64,000 nucleotides of DNA from Caballeronia sordidicola (GTDB lineage Bacteria > Pseudomonadota > Gammaproteobacteria > Burkholderiales > Burkholderiaceae): NCBI RefSeq assembly GCF_001544455.2, contig NZ_FCOC02000002.1:62001-126000 (forward strand). The letters run 5' to 3'. Positions 53,910-63,583 of the stretch are shown one piece after another (positions within the stretch are counted from its first letter, which is position 1; every line of letters starts with the position of its first letter). Below the pieces are notes generated by a model that worked only from the letters and a program-made list of their open reading frames with translations, made no database searches and was not told the DNA's origin. Position numbers and translations under genes: made by a program.

Positions 53910-54968
53910 TTAAATCAGCGATCCCTGCAGCGCGTCGAGGAGTTTGCGCACCGGCGCGGGAACGCCATAAGCATCGATATTCGATAGCGGCGCCCAGACC
54001 GTGTGGTTATCGGCGAGTTCGGTTGCAGCGTCCGCGCGCCCGAGACGCGGCTCGATATCCAGCTTGAAATGCGTGAACGTGTGCGTGAACGGGCTCAGGC
54101 GCTGAAGCTCGTTCGTGCCGCCAAGGCTATGCGCGACCGCCGCCAGCGCGTCTTCGTCGGCGGCTTCGGGAAGGCTCCATAAACCGCCCCAAATTCCGCT
54201 CGGCGGGCGTTTTTCCAGAAGAACCGTATCGCCGTCCTGCAAAACCAGCATCCAGGTCTTGCGCGTCGGCACCGTCTTTTTCGGCCGCGCCGCCGGCAAC
54301 TCTTTTTGCCGTCCCGTCACGTTCGCCACGCAATCCGGCGCGAACGGGCAACGCACGCAATCCGGCTTGCCGCGCACGCAAAGCGTCGCGCCCAGATCCA
54401 TCAAACCCTGCGTGTAGGCCGTGACTTCGTCCTTGTGGGCCGCATCGGGCAGCAGCGATTCGGCGAGCGTCCACATCGCGTTCTCGACTTTCTTTTCGCC
54501 CGGGAATCCTTCCACGCCGAACACGCGGGCAAGCACGCGCTTCACGTTGCCATCGAGGATCGTGGCGCGAGCGCCATAGGCAAACGACGCAATCGCCGCC
54601 GCCGTCGAGCGGCCAATCCCGGGCAATTCAGCGAGTTCATCGACGCTGCGGGGAAACTCGCCGCCATGTTCGGTCGCGACGGCGTCGGCGCATCGATGCA
54701 GATTTCGAGCCCGCGAGTAGTAGCCAAGCCCCGCCCAGAGCGCCATGACGTCGTCGACAGGCGCGGCGGCGAGTGCGTTGACGTCGGGGAAACGTTCGAG
54801 AAAACGCGCGTAATACGGAATCACCGTCGAAACCTGCGTTTGCTGCAGCATGATTTCGGACAGCCAGATCCGGTATGCGTCGCGCGTGTTTTGCCACGGC
54901 AGGTCGTGGCGGCCGTGAACGCGTTGCCACGCGATCAGGCGCGCGGAGAAGTCGGTGAGCTGGAGCAT
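53910..54968 (-). CDS. mutY: MutY, adenine DNA glycosylase
   Basis: Removes adenine mispaired with 8-oxoguanine. The 352 residues contain the helix-hairpin-helix ELPGIGRSTAAAIASFAYG, the catalytic Asp in ILDGNVKRVLAR, and the 4Fe-4S loop CVRGKPDCVRCPFAPDC (Cys-x6-Cys-x2-Cys-x5-Cys). The C-terminal Nudix-like domain reads the 8-oxoG (KRPPSGIWGGLWSLPE). The start is 5 bases beyond the mutM stop, so the two repair genes are a tight pair. Confidence 0.97.
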   Translation of the reverse strand: MLQLTDFSARLIAWQRVHGRHDLPWQNTRDAYRIWLSEIMLQQTQVSTVIPYYARFLERFPDVNALAAAPVDDVMALWAGLGYYSRARNLHRCADAVATEHGGEFPRSVDELAELPGIGRSTAAAIASFAYGARATILDGNVKRVLARVFGVEGFPGEKKVENAMWTLAESLLPDAAHKDEVTAYTQGLMDLGATLCVRGKPDCVRCPFAPDCVANVTGRQKELPAARPKKTVPTRKTWMLVLQDGDTVLLEKRPPSGIWGGLWSLPEAADEDALAAVAHSLGGTNELQRLSPFTHTFTHFKLDIEPRLGRADAATELADNHTVWAPLSNIDAYGVPAPVRKLLDALQGSLI

Positions 54969-54973
54969 GTCGG

Positions 54974-55804
54974 CTAGCGCTGGCAGCGCGGGCAAAAGTA
55001 CGTGGATCGCTGGCCCTGCACGATGTGTTTGATGGCCGTTCCGCAAACGTGGCACGGCAAGCCGACGCGATCATAGACGAAATAATCGAGCTGGAAATAA
55101 CCCGACTCACCGTTGCTGCCAACGAAATCGCGCAAGGTGCTGCCGCCTTTTTCGATGGCATCCGCAAGCGTCGCGCGCACGGCGCCGGCGAGGAGATCGT
55201 AGCGCACGAGCGAGACGCGGCCGGCCGCGACCGTCGGGCGGATTCCCGCGCGAAACAGGCTTTCGGAAGCATAGATATTGCCGACGCCCACGACCATCGT
55301 GCCCGCGAGCAGCGCCTGTTTCACGGACACCTTGCGCCCGCGCGTCATGCGGTACATCAAGGCGCCGGAAAATCCGGCGGAGAACGGCTCGACGCCAAGC
55401 CCCGCAAGCAACGGATGAACGAGAACGTCGCCGTCTTCGCGCGCATGCCAGAGCACCGCGCCAAAGCGTCGCGGGTCCCGGAAGCGCAAAATGAAGTCGT
55501 CGAAGATCAAATCGATATGATCATGCTTCGCGGCTTCAGGCGGACGCGGGACATTGCGCAAAACCCGCAGCGTTCCCGTCATGCCAAGATGCACGATCAG
55601 CCAACCGTCAGAGGTTTCGAACAGCAGGTACTTGCCGCGCCGCTCGACCTTGTCGATTTTCAGCGCCTTCATCGTCCTTGAAAGGTGGGCGGGAATGGGC
55701 CATCGAAGCGCGGGCGTGCGGATATCGACCCGCTCGACCCGGCGTCCGGCCACGAACGGTTCAATACCGCGTCGGGTTACTTCGACTTCCGGCAACTCTG
55801 GCAT
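54974..55804 (-). CDS. mutM: MutM (Fpg), formamidopyrimidine-DNA glycosylase
   Basis: Bifunctional glycosylase/AP lyase that removes 8-oxoguanine from DNA. The 276 residues start [13 protein letters not shown] (catalytic Pro2, Glu3) and contain the Lys in RRGKYLLFE. The helix-2-turn-helix is [15 protein letters not shown]-terminal zinc finger ([17 protein letters not shown]) binds DNA. It is immediately upstream of mutY, giving both arms of the 8-oxoG repair pathway in one unit. Divergent from the TPR gene. Confidence 0.97.
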   Translation of the reverse strand: MPELPEVEVTRRGIEPFVAGRRVERVDIRTPALRWPIPAHLSRTMKALKIDKVERRGKYLLFETSDGWLIVHLGMTGTLRVLRNVPRPPEAAKHDHIDLIFDDFILRFRDPRRFGAVLWHAREDGDVLVHPLLAGLGVEPFSAGFSGALMYRMTRGRKVSVKQALLAGTMVVGVGNIYASESLFRAGIRPTVAAGRVSLVRYDLLAGAVRATLADAIEKGGSTLRDFVGSNGESGYFQLDYFVYDRVGLPCHVCGTAIKHIVQGQRSTYFCPRCQR

Positions 55805-55889
55805 GTTTTACTGGTCTGCAACTTGCTGTGGGATGTGCGCGTATTGTAGCGAGCGCGTTACAATCGACTGAAACATTGATCGGATTTCC

Positions 55890-57758
55890 ATGAACTTGTC
55901 CTTCGTTAAGTTGTTTTCGAAGCAGCGTGCAGCAGCGGCTGAAACGATTGCGGCACGCGGTAAGCCGGTCTCCCCGAACAGGCTGGCGGCAGCCGTTGCG
56001 CTCGCCGTCACCGTGTTCGCGCTTGCCCCTGCCCATGCGCAAAGTCCCGCGCAACTTCCCACTCCGGATGACGACCAGTCGTCGATCAGCGCGGCCGACC
56101 TGATCACCGCGCCGCCCACGGGCAAGGAAACACAGGACCTGCCTAATATTGCAACGTCCAGCCAGATCGTGTTCCAGGTGCTCGCGGCCGAAGTCGCGTT
56201 GCAGCGTAACCAGGCCGCGCCGGCGTATCAGACCTATCTGGCGCTCGCCCGCGACACTCATGATCCGCGTTTCGCGCAGCGCGCGACCGAGATTGCAATC
56301 GCCGCACAAAGTCCCAACGACGCGCTGACATCCGTTCAGCTTTGGCAGCAGTTCTCGCCGAATTCGGAGCGCGCGGCGCAGTTGAGCGCGTCGCTGCTGA
56401 TCCTGTCCGGCAAGCCCGACGACGCCGAGCCAATCCTTACCAGCGAACTCGCGAAGATTCCCGCCGAGCAACGCGGCGACGCGATCATCTCGCTGCAGAT
56501 CCTGCTCTCGCGCGGGCCGAATCGCGTAGGCGGGCTGAACGTGTTGAAGGATTTGGTCAAGAACGACATGGACCGGCCGGAGACGCAACTGGCGCTTGCC
56601 CGTCAGCAAATCGCCGCCGACGACCAGCCGGGCGCGAAGGCATCGCTTGAAAAGGCGCTGCAACTCAAGCCCGACTACTTGCCCGCCGCGTTGACGCTCG
56701 CGCGCATGGGTCCGAATGAGCGAAACGAAGGCATCGCTTCGTTCGAAAATTATCTCGACAAGAATCCGAAATCGCATGACGCGCGGCTCGCGCTCGCGCA
56801 ACTGTATTTATCGGCGGATCGGCTCGATGACGCCCAGAAGCAGTTCGAAATCATGCGCAAGAACGACGCGAAGGATCTGACGCCGTTGATGGCGCTCGCG
56901 TTGATCAACATCCAGAAGAAGCAGCCGGACAAGGCGAAGGATTACCTGACCCAATACGCCAAGGCGGCCGAAGGCACGCCGGGCGCCGATCCGGGTCAGG
57001 CGTACATCTATCTCGCGCAATTGGCGCTCGATCAAAAAGACGACGCCGCCGCGAACCAGTGGCTCGACAAGATCACCCGTTCAAGCCAGCAGTATTTGCC
57101 GGCGCAAGTCACGCGCGCGCAGATCCTTGCAAACCACGGCAAGGTCGACGAAGCGCGTCAGTTGCTTGGCAGCCTGCAGACGTCCGACCCGCGCGACCTC
57201 GCTTTGCTCGCGCGCACCGACGCCTCGCTGCTGTTTCAGGCGCAACGTTATCCGGAGGCGGAAGCGGCTTTGTCGAAGGCCACGGCGGCTTTCCCCGACG
57301 ACCCCGATCTCACCTATGACTACGCAATGGCTGCGGAAAAAAACGGCCATTACGACGTCATGGAAACGCAGCTTCGCAAGTTGATGAGGACGCAGCCCGA
57401 CAATCCGCAGGCGTACAACGCGCTCGGCTATTCGCTTGTCGATCGCAACCAGCGGCTCGACGAAGCAGTGAAGCTGATTGAAAAAGCCGTGTCGCTGGCG
57501 CCGAACGATGCGTTCATCATGGACAGCCTGGGCTGGGCGAAGTACCGGCAGGGCAATGACGCCGAAGCAGCGAGCATCCTGAAGAAAGCCTACGATCTGC
57601 AGCCAAATGCCGAAATCGGCGCCCATCTTGGTGAAGTGCAGTGGAAATCTGGGCAGCAGGATCAGGCGCGCAGCACGTGGCGTCAGGCGCAAAAGCTTGA
57701 ACCGGGCAACGACACGCTCGTCAAAACGCTCAAACGATTCCAGGTGAACGACCTTTGA
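55890..57758 (+). CDS. Exported tetratricopeptide-repeat protein
   Basis: A 622-residue protein with an export signal after a long positive start (AAAVALAVTVFALAPAHA). It is followed by about ten TPR-like helical repeats, such as QTYLALARDTHDPRFAQRAT, ASLEKALQLKPDYLPAALTL and YNALGYSLVDRNQRLDEAVK. TPR arrays scaffold protein complexes; no enzymatic motif is visible. Its stop overlaps the lolB start, so it is translationally coupled to the outer-membrane lipoprotein receptor gene and may work in the periplasm. The TPR-lolB-ispE order is conserved in Burkholderiaceae. Confidence 0.9.
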   Translation: MNLSFVKLFSKQRAAAAETIAARGKPVSPNRLAAAVALAVTVFALAPAHAQSPAQLPTPDDDQSSISAADLITAPPTGKETQDLPNIATSSQIVFQVLAAEVALQRNQAAPAYQTYLALARDTHDPRFAQRATEIAIAAQSPNDALTSVQLWQQFSPNSERAAQLSASLLILSGKPDDAEPILTSELAKIPAEQRGDAIISLQILLSRGPNRVGGLNVLKDLVKNDMDRPETQLALARQQIAADDQPGAKASLEKALQLKPDYLPAALTLARMGPNERNEGIASFENYLDKNPKSHDARLALAQLYLSADRLDDAQKQFEIMRKNDAKDLTPLMALALINIQKKQPDKAKDYLTQYAKAAEGTPGADPGQAYIYLAQLALDQKDDAAANQWLDKITRSSQQYLPAQVTRAQILANHGKVDEARQLLGSLQTSDPRDLALLARTDASLLFQAQRYPEAEAALSKATAAFPDDPDLTYDYAMAAEKNGHYDVMETQLRKLMRTQPDNPQAYNALGYSLVDRNQRLDEAVKLIEKAVSLAPNDAFIMDSLGWAKYRQGNDAEAASILKKAYDLQPNAEIGAHLGEVQWKSGQQDQARSTWRQAQKLEPGNDTLVKTLKRFQVNDL

Positions 57759-58390
57759 AATTGAATGCAATGAATGTCCTGAATGGCCAGCGCGCCCGGC
57801 GCGGCGCCCTGGCGTTGATGGCGGCGGGTGCCGTGGTTCTCTCCGGTTGCGCGGTCAAGCCGCGGGTTCCGACTACATCGAATGCGGCAACGGCGATCAC
57901 CGCGCAGACCAGCCGCGCATATCACGGTCGTTTTGCGGTCCAGTACGACGACCAGAACGGTCAACAACGTAATGCGTACGGAAACTTCGACTGGCAGGAA
58001 ACAGGTGACACCGTCACGCTGCAATTGCGCAATCCGCTTGGGCAGACCATGGCTATCGTGACGTCTTCGCCCTCTTCGGCCACGCTGGAATTGCCGAATC
58101 GCGAACCGCAAACGGCGGACAACGTTTCTGACCTGATGCGCAATACCCTGGGCTTCGCGTTACCGGTGGAAGGTTTGCGCTACTGGCTGCAACCGTCGCC
58201 GGCGCCTACGTTCCGGGCGCGCACGACCATGGATTCATCGTCGCAAAATGATCGCCTGAAGCAAATCAAGCAGGACGGCTGGACAGTCGACTACCTGGCC
58301 TACGCCGACGCACCCGCAACCGGCGTGAAACGCGTGAACCTGTCGCGCGAAGAGCCGCCGCTCGATATCAAGCTCGTTCTCGACCAGTAA
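57755..58390 (+). CDS. lolB: LolB, outer-membrane lipoprotein receptor
   Basis: A 211-residue lipoprotein that accepts lipoproteins from LolA and inserts them in the outer membrane. It has a lipobox AVVLSGC with the lipidated Cys at residue 32 and the LolB fold ([36 protein letters not shown]). The TTG at 57755 overlaps the TPR stop and has AGGTGA 8 bases ahead; an ATG five codons later is the alternative start. Confidence 0.93.
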   Translation: MKLNAMNVLNGQRARRGALALMAAGAVVLSGCAVKPRVPTTSNAATAITAQTSRAYHGRFAVQYDDQNGQQRNAYGNFDWQETGDTVTLQLRNPLGQTMAIVTSSPSSATLELPNREPQTADNVSDLMRNTLGFALPVEGLRYWLQPSPAPTFRARTTMDSSSQNDRLKQIKQDGWTVDYLAYADAPATGVKRVNLSREEPPLDIKLVLDQ

Positions 58391-58409
58391 CGTTTTTGCA
58401 CCTACAAGC

Positions 58410-59318
58410 ATGTCTTCCACACAACCGGGCTCATTGCGTCCGCTGGCCGACGCGTCGCTGCGCAATTGCCTCGCGCCGGCGAAGCTCAATCTTTTCCTGC
58501 ACATAACGGGGCGTCGGCCGGATGGCTATCACGCGCTCCAGACAGTATTCCAGTTGCTTGACTGGGGCGACCTGCTGCACTTCACCCGCCGTGACGATGG
58601 CGTGATTGCCCGCAAGACCGACGTCCCGGGCGTGCGGGAAACCGACGATCTTGTCGTTCGCGCCGCGCGCCTGCTGCAGTCGGCAACCGGCACCCCCCTT
58701 GGCGTAAACATAGAAATTGATAAAATACTGCCTATGGGCGCGGGTCTCGGCGGTGGCAGTTCTGACGCCGCGACTACGCTGCTGGCATTGAATCGCTTAT
58801 GGGGCGTGAACTTGCCGCGGCAAGCGTTGCAGGACCTGGCGTTGAAACTCGGTGCGGACGTGCCGTTTTTCATCTTCGGACGCAATGCTTTTGCGGAAGG
58901 CGTGGGCGAAGCGCTGCAAGTAGTCGATCTGCCAAAGCGTTTCTTTCTGGTGGTGAGTCCTGCGGTGCATGTCCCAACTGCCGCGATTTTTTCAGAGAAA
59001 GCGTTGACAAGGGACTCAAAAGTCCTCACAATAACGGACTTCCTTGCACAACATAGTTCTGACACAGATTGGCCTGACGCTTTCGGCCGAAATGACATGC
59101 AGGCGGTTGTGGTTGAGAAGTACGCGGAAGTAGCTCAGGTGCTGGAGTGGTTTTCGAACCTTGCACCTGCGCGAATGACCGGATCTGGAGCGAGCGTGTT
59201 TGCCGCTTTTCGTAGTAAAGCCGAAGCTGAGATGGCGCAAGCCAAACTCCCGGCAAGCTGGAAAAGCACTGTGACCGAAAGCCTGGATTCGCATCCTCTC
59301 TTTGCTTTCGCGTCGTAA
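58410..59318 (+). CDS. ispE: IspE, 4-diphosphocytidyl-2-C-methylerythritol kinase
   Basis: GHMP-family kinase of the MEP isoprenoid pathway, phosphorylating CDP-methylerythritol. The 302 residues include [20 protein letters not shown] with the conserved catalytic Lys, the ATP loop [17 protein letters not shown], and [12 protein letters not shown] near the C-terminus. It lies between lolB and tRNA-Gln, the classic arrangement ahead of prs. Confidence 0.97.
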   Translation: MSSTQPGSLRPLADASLRNCLAPAKLNLFLHITGRRPDGYHALQTVFQLLDWGDLLHFTRRDDGVIARKTDVPGVRETDDLVVRAARLLQSATGTPLGVNIEIDKILPMGAGLGGGSSDAATTLLALNRLWGVNLPRQALQDLALKLGADVPFFIFGRNAFAEGVGEALQVVDLPKRFFLVVSPAVHVPTAAIFSEKALTRDSKVLTITDFLAQHSSDTDWPDAFGRNDMQAVVVEKYAEVAQVLEWFSNLAPARMTGSGASVFAAFRSKAEAEMAQAKLPASWKSTVTESLDSHPLFAFAS

Positions 59319-59341
59319 AGTTTTGTTTTGACGGGTTTGTC

Positions 59342-59377
59342 CTACACTACCCGGCAGAACTCAAAGTTAGTGTAGGG
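59342..59377 (+). promoter_or_regulatory. Leader hairpin overlapping the 5' end of tRNA-Gln
   Basis: CCTACACTA (59342-59350) is exactly complementary to TAGTGTAGG (59369-59377), whose last three bases are the first three of tRNA-Gln. Loop of 18 bases. It competes with the acceptor stem in the precursor. Confidence 0.55.
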
Positions 59378-59451
59378 GAGTCGCCAAGTTGGTTAAGGCA
59401 CTGGATTTTGATTCCAGCATGCGAAGGTTCGAATCCTTCTTCCCCTGCCAT
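59375..59451 (+). tRNA. tRNA-Gln (anticodon TTG)
   Basis: 77 bases with CCA encoded. Acceptor stem AGGGGAG pairs with TTCCCCT (one G-T). The D arm is GCC...GGC, the anticodon stem CTGGA/TCCAG has loop TTTTGAT (anticodon TTG reads CAA), and the T arm is GAAGG-TTCGAAT-CCTTC. It lies between ispE and prs. Confidence 0.97.
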
Positions 59452-59499
59452 TAATTTCTCGCGTTTTTCCTCTCGCCCCAGCCAAGAAACAGGTGCACG

Positions 59500-60453
59500 A
59501 TGAGCAGTGACGGCCTGATGGTATTCACTGGCAACGCGAATCCCGCGCTTGCACAGGAAGTCGTCAAGATCCTTGGAATCCCGCTTGGCAAGGCAATGGT
59601 CAGCCGCTTCTCCGACGGCGAAATCATGGTCGAGATCCAGGAAAACGTGCGTGGCAAGGACGTGTTCGTGCTGCAGTCCACTTGCGCGCCGACCAACGAC
59701 ACGCTGATGGAACTCATGATCATGGTCGATGCGCTCAAGCGCGCATCCGCTGGCCGGATCACCGCCGCCATCCCGTACTTTGGTTATGCCCGCCAGGATC
59801 GCCGTCCACGTTCAGCTCGCGTCGCCATCTCGGCGAAAGTCGTAGCGAACATGCTGGAAATTGCAGGTGTGGATCGTGTCATTACCATGGACCTCCACGC
59901 CGACCAGATCCAGGGTTTTTTCGACATTCCGGTCGACAATATTTACGCAACGCCTGTTCTGCTCGGCGATCTGCGCAAGCAAAATCACGAAAACCTGCTG
60001 GTTGTGTCGCCTGACGTGGGCGGCGTGATTCGCGCACGGGCGCTGGCCAAGCAACTCAACACCGATCTCGCGATCATCGACAAGCGTCGCCCGAAGGCGA
60101 ACGTCGCTGAAGTGATGAACATCATCGGTGAAGTGGAAGGCCGCACGTGCGTGATCATGGACGACATGGTCGACACAGCCGGCACGCTCTGCAAGGCAGC
60201 ACAGGTTTTGAAGCAACGCGGCGCGACGAAAGTGTTCGCGTATGCCACGCACCCGGTATTGTCGGGCGGCGCGGGTGAGCGGATCTCGGCGTCGGAGCTT
60301 GATGAACTCGTGGTGACCGACACCATTCCCCTCTCGGACGAAGCGCGCGGGTGCTCGAAGGTGCGTGTCCTGTCGAGCGCGGGATTGCTGGCCGAAACGT
60401 TCTCGCGGATCAGGCGCGGCGACTCGGTCATGTCGCTGTTCGCTGAAGGTTGA
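59500..60453 (+). CDS. prs: Ribose-phosphate pyrophosphokinase (PRPP synthase)
   Basis: Makes PRPP from ribose-5-phosphate and ATP for purine, pyrimidine, histidine and NAD synthesis. The 317 residues show the class I signature [18 protein letters not shown], the flexible loop [16 protein letters not shown], and the PRPP loop [15 protein letters not shown]. It follows tRNA-Gln and precedes rplY with a hairpin between. Confidence 0.98.
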   Translation: MSSDGLMVFTGNANPALAQEVVKILGIPLGKAMVSRFSDGEIMVEIQENVRGKDVFVLQSTCAPTNDTLMELMIMVDALKRASAGRITAAIPYFGYARQDRRPRSARVAISAKVVANMLEIAGVDRVITMDLHADQIQGFFDIPVDNIYATPVLLGDLRKQNHENLLVVSPDVGGVIRARALAKQLNTDLAIIDKRRPKANVAEVMNIIGEVEGRTCVIMDDMVDTAGTLCKAAQVLKQRGATKVFAYATHPVLSGGAGERISASELDELVVTDTIPLSDEARGCSKVRVLSSAGLLAETFSRIRRGDSVMSLFAEG

Positions 60454-60536
60454 AAGTATTTGCGGTTGAGCGGGGCGAATAGCTTCGCAATATCGCGTAA
60501 TCGGTTCCGGCGAACGAAGGCCTGAATCGCTGCTCT

Positions 60537-60570
60537 GGGGCTGGACGCTTTCGCGGACAGCCCCGTTTTC
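60537..60570 (+). terminator. Hairpin terminator between prs and rplY
   Basis: GGGGCTG / CAGCCCC 7-bp stem with a 14-base loop, then GTTTTC. Ends 35 bases before rplY, so it may also act as a leader attenuator of rplY. Confidence 0.6.
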
Positions 60571-60605
60571 ACTGCCTGGTCGCGGGCAGATTATGGAGTT
60601 GAATC

Positions 60606-61235
60606 ATGAAAGTAGTCGCTTTTGAGCGCAATCTGCAAGGTACGGGTGCGAGCCGCCGCCTGCGTAACTCGGGCAAGACGCCGGGTATCGTATATGGCGC
60701 AAACGCTGAAGCTCTGGCTGTTGAACTCGATCACAACGCCCTTTGGCACGCGCTGAAGAAAGAAGTTTTCCATTCGTCGATTCTCGAACTGGAAGTGGCC
60801 GGCAAGACGCAACAAGTCCTGCTGCGCGACGTGCAATACCATCCGTTCAAGCAAATGGTCCTGCACGTTGACTTCCAACGTGTCGATTCATCGAAGAAGC
60901 TGCACACCAAGGTTCCGGTTCACTTCCTGAATCAGGAAACGAACCCGGCCGTGAAGACGGCTGGTGCGGTCATCACGCACGTGCTAAACGAAATCGAAAT
61001 CGAATGTCTGCCGGCTGACCTGCCGGAATTCGTCGAACTCGATCTGGCCAAGATTGAAGCGGGTCAGGCGTTGCACGTGAAGGACATCGTCTTGCCGAAG
61101 GGCGTGGCGCTGGTCGCTCACCTCGACGCAGAAAACCCGGTTATCGCTTCGGCGACCATTCCGGCTGCCGTTGTGTCCGACGAAGCTGCTTCGGGCGATG
61201 CTGCTGCAAGCGAAGGCGACAAGCCGGCTGCATAA
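60606..61235 (+). CDS. rplY: 50S ribosomal protein L25/general stress protein Ctc
   Basis: Binds 5S rRNA in the large subunit. The 209 residues are the long Ctc form: an N-terminal L25 domain ([36 protein letters not shown]) and a C-terminal TL5-like beta domain ([36 protein letters not shown]), with an acidic Ala-rich tail. Ribosome site GGAG lies upstream. Between prs and pth, the usual order. Confidence 0.97.
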   Translation: MKVVAFERNLQGTGASRRLRNSGKTPGIVYGANAEALAVELDHNALWHALKKEVFHSSILELEVAGKTQQVLLRDVQYHPFKQMVLHVDFQRVDSSKKLHTKVPVHFLNQETNPAVKTAGAVITHVLNEIEIECLPADLPEFVELDLAKIEAGQALHVKDIVLPKGVALVAHLDAENPVIASATIPAAVVSDEAASGDAAASEGDKPAA

Positions 61236-61259
61236 GTACGCCTAAGCCTGTACGCTTGA

Positions 61260-61319
61260 GTCCACTCTCAGGAGTGGACAAAGCGACCCGCCGTTGCTCT
61301 GCTCCGGCGGGTTTTTTTT
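61260..61319 (+). terminator. Double-hairpin terminator after rplY
   Basis: First hairpin GTCCACTC-TCAG-GAGTGGAC at 61260-61279; second ACCCGCCG / CGGCGGGT at 61286-61312, followed by eight T. The second is a classic intrinsic terminator. Confidence 0.88.
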
Positions 61320-61386
61320 AGCCTTTTTCTAGCGTGGTTGCTGGCTTGCTGTGCAATTGCGAGCACATGCACCACCGCGACTGAAC

Positions 61387-61989
61387 ATGATCAAACTGAT
61401 CGTCGGGCTCGGCAATCCGGGCGCCGAATACACCGCGACGCGTCACAACGCCGGCTTCTGGTTTGTCGATCAACTGGCGCGCGACGCAGGCGCCTCGTTG
61501 CGCGACGAACGCCGGTTTCACGGCCATTACGGGCGCGGCCGGCTCAACGGCAACGAAATTCATCTGCTCGAGCCGCAGACGTTCATGAATCGATCGGGGC
61601 AATCGGTCGTGGCCGTCGCACAATTCTTCAAGATCCTGCCGGACGAGATTCTCGTCGCGCACGATGAACTCGATTTGTCGCCGGGTACCGTCAAGCTGAA
61701 GCTTGGCGGCGGCAGCGGCGGCCATAACGGCTTGAAGGATATTTCCGCGCATCTTTCGTCGCAGCAATATTGGCGGTTGCGCATTGGCATCGGGCATCCG
61801 CGCGATCTGATTCCCGAAGCTTCGCGCGCCGGTGCGAAACCCGACGTCGCCAACTTCGTGCTGAAACCGCCGCGCCGCGAAGAACAGGACGTGATCGATG
61901 CATCGATTGAACGGGCGCTCGCGGTCATGCCGTTTGCGATCAACAACGAGATGGAGCGCGCGATGATGAATCTGCATCGCGCTGGCTGA
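61387..61989 (+). CDS. pth: Peptidyl-tRNA hydrolase
   Basis: Releases peptides from drop-off peptidyl-tRNA. The 200 residues have the catalytic His H20 in TATRHNAGFW, the substrate Asn in FMNRSGQSV, and the Asp in LVAHDELDLSPG; GGSGGHNGLKDI is the family signature. The ATG at 61387 (MIKLIVGLGNPG) is the family start. Between rplY and hisC. Confidence 0.97.
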   Translation: MIKLIVGLGNPGAEYTATRHNAGFWFVDQLARDAGASLRDERRFHGHYGRGRLNGNEIHLLEPQTFMNRSGQSVVAVAQFFKILPDEILVAHDELDLSPGTVKLKLGGGSGGHNGLKDISAHLSSQQYWRLRIGIGHPRDLIPEASRAGAKPDVANFVLKPPRREEQDVIDASIERALAVMPFAINNEMERAMMNLHRAG

Positions 61990-62016
61990 ACACCATTGCA
62001 CAGCAAGGAGCGAAAC

Positions 62017-63081
62017 GTGAGCCGTTTCTGGAGCGACATTGTTGGCAAGCTGACGCCGTATGTGCCGGGTGAACAACCCGCGCTTGCGCGTCCCGTGAAG
62101 CTCAACACGAACGAAAATCCGTATCCGCCGTCGCCGCGCGTTATGGATGCCATTCATCGCGAACTCGGGAACGACGGTGATTCGCTGCGCAAATATCCCG
62201 ATCCAACCGCGCGCGCCTTGCGCGAGACCATTGCCCGGCATCACGGGTTGCGCGCGGAACAGGTGTTCGTTGGCAACGGCTCCGATGAAGTCCTAGCGCA
62301 TACGTTCCAGGCGCTGCTCAAGCATGACGCGCCGATCCGCTTCCCCGACATCACCTACAGCTTTTACCCGGTGTACGCGCAGTTGTATGGCGTCGCGTTC
62401 GACGCTGTGCCGCTGAACGCGGATTTCGGCATCGATGTCGATGATTATCGTGCGCCCAATGGCGGCGTGTTGTTGCCGAATCCAAACGCACCTACGGGCC
62501 GCGCTGTGCCGCTCGATGAGATTAGGGTCCTGCTCGCGGCCAATCCGGATTCGGTTGTCGTGATCGATGAAGCGTATGTGGATTTCGGCGCGCAATCCGC
62601 AGCAGCTCTAGTCGACGAATATCCGAATCTGCTGGTCGTTCAGACGTTGTCGAAGGCGCGTTCGCTGGCCGGCATGCGCGTGGGATATGCACTTGGTCAT
62701 GAAGCGCTGATCGAGGCGCTCACGCGGGTGAAGGACAGTTTCAACTCGTATCCGCTGGACCGGCTCGCGCAAGTCGCGGCCATCGCGGCCTTCGAGGACG
62801 ACGCGCATTTTCGCAGTACCTGCGCGAAGGTGATCGCAAGCCGCGAGCGGTTATCGGGGGAATTAAAGGCTTTGGGATTCGATGTCGTGCCATCGGCGGC
62901 GAATTTCGTGTTCACGCGCCACCCGGCACGAGACGCCTCAGCGCTCGCCGCAAGCTTGAAGGAAAAGGAAATTTTTGTGCGGCATTTCAAGCTGCCGCGC
63001 ATCGATCAGCATCTGCGAATCACCGTTGGCACCGACGCCGAATCCGACGCGCTCCTGGCCGCGTTGCGCGCGGTGCTGTAA
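62017..63081 (+). CDS. hisC: Histidinol-phosphate aminotransferase
   Basis: PLP aminotransferase (fold type I) of histidine biosynthesis. The 354 residues have [11 protein letters not shown], the Asn-x-Pro motif [21 protein letters not shown] with the PLP-binding Asp, and the Schiff-base Lys in [15 protein letters not shown]. The GTG at 62017 with AAGGAG six bases upstream is chosen over a TTG at 61996. Other histidine genes are not adjacent, so this is probably one of two hisC copies, and a substrate other than histidinol phosphate is possible. Confidence 0.92.
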   Translation: MSRFWSDIVGKLTPYVPGEQPALARPVKLNTNENPYPPSPRVMDAIHRELGNDGDSLRKYPDPTARALRETIARHHGLRAEQVFVGNGSDEVLAHTFQALLKHDAPIRFPDITYSFYPVYAQLYGVAFDAVPLNADFGIDVDDYRAPNGGVLLPNPNAPTGRAVPLDEIRVLLAANPDSVVVIDEAYVDFGAQSAAALVDEYPNLLVVQTLSKARSLAGMRVGYALGHEALIEALTRVKDSFNSYPLDRLAQVAAIAAFEDDAHFRSTCAKVIASRERLSGELKALGFDVVPSAANFVFTRHPARDASALAASLKEKEIFVRHFKLPRIDQHLRITVGTDAESDALLAALRAVL

Positions 63082-63098
63082 CCACGCCGGGCGCTAGT

Positions 63099-63371
<273 letters not shown>

Positions 63372-63583
63372 CTAGAAAAAACAATACATTATAGCTTTTT
63401 CGGGCTTTTATCCGCAGCGCTGCTTCGTCGGCCAGCTAATACGCTTGATCCGTAGTGAGTCTTCGCCTGCTGCGAATGGAATTACCGTGCGCCAAGCACT
63501 AGTATCTTGTTGTGCCAGCTCGCAGATTCTTGTTTATGCGCGCCCGTCTTGCAGGGTGCGCAATGACCTGTCAGGAGCAAGAT

